Shown: positions 60,666-64,000 of the stretch, one piece after another
Layout of the letters: each line of letters opens with the position of its first letter
How positions within the stretch are numbered: the first letter of the stretch is position 1
Source: Candidatus Palauibacter poriticola
Lineage (GTDB): Bacteria; Gemmatimonadota; Gemmatimonadetes; Palauibacterales; Palauibacteraceae
Direction of reading: 5' to 3'
DNA length: 64,000 nucleotides
Assembly: GCA_012270965.1 (NCBI GenBank)
Contig: JAAXHJ010000023.1
Coordinates: 141,462-205,461 of the forward strand
Made by a program: the position numbers and the translations under genes
Notes under the pieces: model-generated
The model's input: the letters and a program-made list of their open reading frames with translations, nothing else
Database searches by the model: none
Told to the model about the DNA's origin: nothing

Positions 60666-61654
60666 CTCGGACCGGATCCGATGCGGGGGGCGCGGGCGAG
60701 CGGCGACTCATCGAGATCGGCGAGGGCGAGGACGCGGCCCTCGACCGGATCGACCGCCTACTGGCCGAACGTCTCTCCCTAAGCCGGGCCCGGGTCGCGC
60801 AGCTCATCTCCAACGGCCGGGTGACCGTCGGTGGGCGGACGGTGCGGAAGCGGTACCGGCCACGGGCGGGAGACCGGATCGAGATCGAACTGCCGCGCCC
60901 GGCTTCGACCCGGCTCGAACCCGAAGACATCCCGGTGGAGATCCGATACGCGGATGACGACCTCGCCGTGGTCGAGAAACCGGCCGGACTCGTCGTGCAC
61001 CCCGCGCCCGGCCATCCGGGAGGCACGCTCGTGAACGCCCTCCTCTTTCACCTCGGTGGCCTGTCGAGCATCGGGGGCGACCGCCGGCCGGGCATCGTGC
61101 ACCGGCTGGACAAGGACACGAGCGGGCTCATGCTCGTCGCGCGCCGCGACGACGCGCATCGAGCGTTGTCCGCCGCGCTCCGCCGCCGTGAGGTCGAGCG
61201 CGGGTACGTCGCGGCGGCTTGGGGACACCTCGACGAGGAGCGGTTCACCGTGGATCGTCCGATCGGGCGCGACCCACGCGATCGGAAGCGGATGGCCGTG
61301 CGCGAGGCCGGGCGGCCCGCGGTGACGCACTTCAAGCGCCTGGAACGCTGGAACGCCGCGGAGCTGCTCGCCGTGCGGCTCGCCACGGGGAGGACGCACC
61401 AGATTCGCGTACACCTCGGATCGCTCGGACACCCGGTCGTCGCGGACTCCGTCTACGGGCCGGACTGGGAACGCGGATTCGGCGGCGCCGGCGGCCGCTG
61501 GGCCGAGGTGTTCCGGCGCCGGGCGGGGCGGCTCTTCCTACACGCCGCGCACCTCGCCTTCGAGCACCCCGCGACGGGCGAAGTCCTGTCCTTCGCCTCG
61601 CCGCTGCCTTCGCCGCTCCTCGAGGCTGCGGAGTGGGCCCGGGCGAGTTCGTGA
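60662..61654 (+). CDS. rluD: Large-subunit pseudouridine synthase RluD
   Basis: Converts uridines of 23S rRNA helix 69 to pseudouridine. The S4 domain covers about residues 24-72 (LDRIDRLLAERLSLSRARVAQLISNGRV), and the catalytic D150 is in HRLDKDTSGL; GRTHQIRVHLGSLGHPV and the terminal FASPLPSPL are typical. 330 residues; GTG start overlapping the lspA stop (GTGA). rluD follows lspA in many bacteria. RluC, which shares this fold, is less likely by context. Confidence 0.93.
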   Translation: MTRTGSDAGGAGERRLIEIGEGEDAALDRIDRLLAERLSLSRARVAQLISNGRVTVGGRTVRKRYRPRAGDRIEIELPRPASTRLEPEDIPVEIRYADDDLAVVEKPAGLVVHPAPGHPGGTLVNALLFHLGGLSSIGGDRRPGIVHRLDKDTSGLMLVARRDDAHRALSAALRRREVERGYVAAAWGHLDEERFTVDRPIGRDPRDRKRMAVREAGRPAVTHFKRLERWNAAELLAVRLATGRTHQIRVHLGSLGHPVVADSVYGPDWERGFGGAGGRWAEVFRRRAGRLFLHAAHLAFEHPATGEVLSFASPLPSPLLEAAEWARASS

Positions 61655-61675
61655 GGCGCGCCCGGCCTTTCGCGG

Positions 61676-61764
61676 GCCCGCTCCCGGCGGCCGCGGACGC
61701 GCTCCCGACACCCCGTGGACAGGCTCCGGGCACCCCCGCGGGCGCGCTCCCGGCCACCGCGGAC
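61676..61764 (+). repeat. Four degenerate tandem units after rluD
   Basis: Units of 21-24 bases of the type GCGCTCCCGGCCACCGCGGAC repeat four times (61676, 61699, 61721, 61744). The 160-base gap between rluD and the next gene is otherwise empty apart from the promoter at 61779. Confidence 0.55.
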
Positions 61765-61778
61765 GCGCCGCGCGATGG

Positions 61779-61807
61779 TTGACGCATGTTGGAGGGACGT
61801 CTAGCGT
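61779..61807 (+). promoter_or_regulatory. Predicted promoter with leaderless start
   Basis: TTGACG (61779-61784) and TAGCGT (61802-61807) are separated by 17 bases. Transcription should begin near 61814, which is the ATG of the next gene, so the mRNA is predicted to have no leader. Confidence 0.6.
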
Positions 61808-61813
61808 CCCCGC

Positions 61814-62038
61814 ATGAATCAGGGAAGACGCAGCCGGAGGAGGGGGGACGTCCCCGCCCGGGGCCTGCAGTTCGGAGTGGCCAACTACTCGGCGTTCGCG
61901 CTCGGCCTCACCTCGATCGCCGTCGGTTACGTGCTGCTCGACCGGGGGTCCGTGACGGCCGCGCCGCTCCTGCTCATCCTGGGCTATGCGGTGTTCCTGC
62001 CCGCCGGACTGATCCTCGGCTGGCGCAAGCTCGGCTAA
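61814..62038 (+). CDS. Small two-helix membrane protein
   Basis: A 74-residue protein with a basic N-terminus (NQGRRSRRRGDVPARG) and two membrane helices (about residues 24-42 and 48-68). The layout resembles the small DUF3098-type proteins seen in Bacteroidota and Gemmatimonadota, but this is a topology match only. The ATG sits on the predicted transcription start. Its stop codon lies at the edge of palindrome copy E. Function unknown. Confidence 0.65.
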   Translation: MNQGRRSRRRGDVPARGLQFGVANYSAFALGLTSIAVGYVLLDRGSVTAAPLLLILGYAVFLPAGLILGWRKLG

Positions 62039-62106
62039 CAGCCCGTAGCGTTTCGGGCGAGATGCATCGCCGCTCGAACGCAGCGGGGCTTTCGCCACGG
62101 GCTGCT
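62037..62106. repeat. Dispersed palindrome family, copy E
   Basis: AACAGCCCGTAGCG and CGCCACGGGCTGCT form the outer arms, with CGCCGCTCGAACGCAGCG in the middle shared with copies A and C. It begins on the last two bases of the preceding stop codon, so it directly follows the small membrane protein gene. Confidence 0.7.
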
Positions 62107-62180
62107 ACCGGCCATCCGGCCCCAGCGGGACTCGGCCCGCGGAGGCCCCGCCGCGGATCTGCCAGGCTGGCCGCGATTCG

Positions 62181-62255
62181 GGGCGAATAGCTCAGCCGGT
62201 TCAGAGCGCCTGCCTTACAAGCAGGAGGTCGGGGGTTCGAATCCCTCTTCGCCCA
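62181..62255 (+). tRNA. tRNA-Val (anticodon UAC)
   Basis: Acceptor GGGCGAA pairs with TTCGCCC, followed by discriminator A. The D arm (GCTC ... GAGC), the anticodon stem CCTGC/GCAGG with loop CTTACAA (anticodon TAC) and a T arm containing GGTTCGAAT are all in order. CCA is not encoded, so it must be added. One base separates it from the TTG start of the next gene. Confidence 0.95.
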
Positions 62256-62256
62256 T

Positions 62257-63207
62257 TTGGTTACCGAACTGTGGTTCCTGGCCGGCACGCTCTCGCGTTG
62301 GGCGCTGTTCGCGGGTCTCTTCGTCGCGGTGGGGGCGGTGGCCTTCAAGCTGGTCGTCCTTAGGCGCTTTCCCGGGTTCGAGGCGGAGACGGAGGCGGAG
62401 GCGGAGACCGTCGGCGTGGCGCCGGAGAGACTGGCCGCGCGGATCGGCGGTCTCGCCGTACTGCTCGCCGGTGCGGGCGCCTTGGGTCGCCTCGCGGCGG
62501 AGGTGAGCCTCTTTCGCGATCCGTTCGAACCGTTGGCGGCCGAAGTCCGTCTGCTCGTCGCCGGTACTTCCTGGGGTCGGGCGTGGCTCGGGCAGATCAC
62601 GGCGGTCGTTCTCTCCGGGCTGGCCTTCGCCCTCGCCTCCGTGCGGGGCCCGCAGGCCGAATTCGGCTGGATCGCGGCCATGGCGGGCGTGGCGCTCCTC
62701 GCGTATACGCCCGCGTTGGCCGGGCACGCGGCCGGTGCCGAACACTTCGTTACTCCGGCGATCACCGCCGATACCTTCCACATGGTGGCGGGAGGCGCGT
62801 GGCTGGGCACGCTGGCCGTGATGGCGGGGGTCTTGTATCTGGGACGACGCCGGGGGGCATCGATCTCGAGACGCCGCATCGTCGACTGGATCTCCGCCTT
62901 CTCTCCGCTCGCGCTGGGCTCGGCGGCGGTCATCGCGGTCACCGGGCTGTTCGCGGCGTGGCTCCATCTCGGGGCGGTCTCGGCGCTCTGGACCGAATCC
63001 TACGGCCGGACGTTGGGTCTGAAGCTCCTCGTTCTCCTCGGAATCGTGGGTTGCGGCGCGTACAACTGGCGGCGCGCTCCCGGCCGGGTCGTGGAAGCCG
63101 GGGATCCGCCCCGTCTCCCGCCGACCGTCACCCTCGAATTGAGCGCGGCGGGTCTGATTCTCCTCGTCACGGCCATTCTCACCGGTACGACGCCCCCCGC
63201 CCATTGA
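62257..63207 (+). CDS. CopD-like copper resistance membrane protein
   Basis: A 316-residue membrane protein with eight predicted helices. The CopD-type segment carries AGHAAGAEHFVTPAITADTFHMVAGGAWLG (shown in part as PAITADTFHMVAGGAWLG) with the conserved His and WxG, and YGRTLGLKLLVLLGIV in the second half. Such proteins move copper or act in the inner membrane with CopC; no copC lies nearby. The first in-frame start is a TTG at 62257, one base after the tRNA-Val, without a ribosome-binding site. No ATG or GTG precedes the conserved domain closely. Confidence 0.75.
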   Translation: MVTELWFLAGTLSRWALFAGLFVAVGAVAFKLVVLRRFPGFEAETEAEAETVGVAPERLAARIGGLAVLLAGAGALGRLAAEVSLFRDPFEPLAAEVRLLVAGTSWGRAWLGQITAVVLSGLAFALASVRGPQAEFGWIAAMAGVALLAYTPALAGHAAGAEHFVTPAITADTFHMVAGGAWLGTLAVMAGVLYLGRRRGASISRRRIVDWISAFSPLALGSAAVIAVTGLFAAWLHLGAVSALWTESYGRTLGLKLLVLLGIVGCGAYNWRRAPGRVVEAGDPPRLPPTVTLELSAAGLILLVTAILTGTTPPAH

Positions 63208-63241
63208 TGCCGCCGGGACACTCATCGTTGGGCCCCGGACC

Positions 63242-64000
63242 GTGACGGCGACCTCCGAACTCCGGGTGAACGGAGACCGGCTCTGGGGGCGCTTGGAGGA
63301 AATGGCGCGCATCGGGGCCACTCCCGCCGGAGGCGTCCACCGCCTTGCCCTGAGCGACGAGGACCGTCGAGCGCGCGATCTCTTCCGGACATGGGCCGAG
63401 TCGCTGGGCCTTGCGGTATCGGTTGACGGGATCGGCAACGTGTTCGCCCGCTGGGACGGAACGGCGGGCGCCGCCTCCGAGGATCGACGCCCCCTCCTGC
63501 TCGGGAGCCACTTGGACAGCCAGCCGACGGGGGGGCGGTTCGACGGGCCGCTCGGCGTGCTGGCGGCGCTGGAGGTCGTGGAAACGCTCGACGAGCACGG
63601 AGTTCGGATGGCTCGCCCGATAGAAGTCGTGAACTGGACGAACGAGGAAGGTGCCCGTTTTCCGCCCGCCATGATGGGCTCGGGAGTGTTCTCGGCCCGT
63701 TTCGATCTCGCCGACGCTCTCGGCGCGGCGGATCCGGACGGGATGACGGTGTCCGACGCCATCGACCGCATCGGCTATCGCGGCGCGCTCCCCGTCGGAG
63801 GCCGGCCGATCGCCGCCGCTCTCGAGCTGCATATCGAGCAGGGTCCGACTCTCGAGGAGAACGGCTGCGAGATCGGGGTGGTGACCGGGGTTCAGGGCGC
63901 CCGCTGGTTCGATCTGACGATCACGGGGGAGGAGGCGCACGCGGGGTCGACGCCGATGGCGCGGCGGACGGATCCGGTGGCGGCGCTCGGGCGCTTTCTC
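63242..64000 (+). CDS. M20-family amidohydrolase (carbamoylase or allantoate type), 5' part
   Basis: Runs off the right edge; 253 residues are visible. LLLGSHLDSQPTGGRFDGPLG carries the metal-binding His-Asp pair, WTNEEGARF the glutamate pair, then LELHIEQGPTLEENG and GVQGARWFDLTITGEEAHAGS, the pattern of the M20 branch with N-carbamoyl-L-amino acid hydrolases and allantoate amidohydrolases. Substrate not decidable here. GTG start at 63242, 34 bases after the CopD-like gene; no strong ribosome-binding site. Sequence stays open to base 64000. Confidence 0.82.
   Translation, partial: MTATSELRVNGDRLWGRLEEMARIGATPAGGVHRLALSDEDRRARDLFRTWAESLGLAVSVDGIGNVFARWDGTAGAASEDRRPLLLGSHLDSQPTGGRFDGPLGVLAALEVVETLDEHGVRMARPIEVVNWTNEEGARFPPAMMGSGVFSARFDLADALGAADPDGMTVSDAIDRIGYRGALPVGGRPIAAALELHIEQGPTLEENGCEIGVVTGVQGARWFDLTITGEEAHAGSTPMARRTDPVAALGRFL

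Noticed and set aside
1-64000. CRISPR array, prophage or insertion sequence
   Set aside because: No regularly spaced direct repeats, no cas, integrase or transposase genes are visible on either strand.

Overview
The window is GC-rich (roughly two thirds G+C by eye), gene-dense bacterial chromosome made almost entirely of housekeeping operons. GTG and TTG starts, four-base stop/start overlaps, a membrane pyrophosphatase, a type-2 isoleucyl-tRNA synthetase, an ExbB-ExbD-ExbD-TonB operon and several lipoproteins point to a diderm bacterium. The gene order and the small clade-type membrane proteins fit Gemmatimonadota best; this placement is inference, not proof. No phage, plasmid, CRISPR array or insertion sequence is visible.

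Layout: 1-3.1 kb holds the end of ribosomal protein L25, pth and hppA. 3.2-4.7 kb is a decayed, lower-GC accessory patch with broken DUF488 and DUF488-partner genes and a reverse-strand lipoprotein. 4.9-7.6 kb is the rpsF-rpsR-DUF2232-rplI-rsfS ribosomal operon. 7.7-15.4 kb carries two SPOR-domain envelope proteins, smc and a ribonuclease Z-like gene. 15.5-17.0 kb holds aroF and yraN. 17.0-23.2 kb is the SRP RNA-dnaX-ybaB-recR cluster running on through pgsA, cinA, grpE and dnaJ. 23.3-25.6 kb (reverse) is the mnmA plus cysteine desulfurase thiolation pair. 26.1-34.7 kb (reverse) is an eight-gene envelope/export operon with a MacA-like adaptor, a MacB-type ATPase and three permeases. 34.9-38.5 kb has a ComM/YifB AAA protein, pabA, thpR and an unknown anchored protein. 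38.7-42 kb holds an aldehyde dehydrogenase, lepB and a compact sigma factor. 42-52.3 kb is rplM-rpsI-rpsB-tsf-pyrH-frr-(83 aa ORF)-tilS-hpt-ftsH-folP-cdaA. 52.3-54.6 kb is the energy-transduction operon. 54.9-61.7 kb is yggS-divIVA-ileS-traR/dksA-lspA-rluD. 62-64 kb has a small membrane protein, tRNA-Val, a CopD-like gene and the start of an M20 amidohydrolase.

Beneath the genes are a family of about eight dispersed imperfect palindromes (33.2-62.1 kb), a recurring promoter pattern (TTGACG, 16-17 nt, TAGCTT-like), at least two genes whose start codon falls on the predicted transcription start (leaderless), and stop/start junctions of the form CTGA in which CTG seems to be the initiation codon. 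The SRP RNA has a five-base apical loop in place of the usual GNRA tetraloop. I see no convincing new multi-gene system. The decayed DUF488 pair, the three-permease operon and the palindrome family are the best leads.
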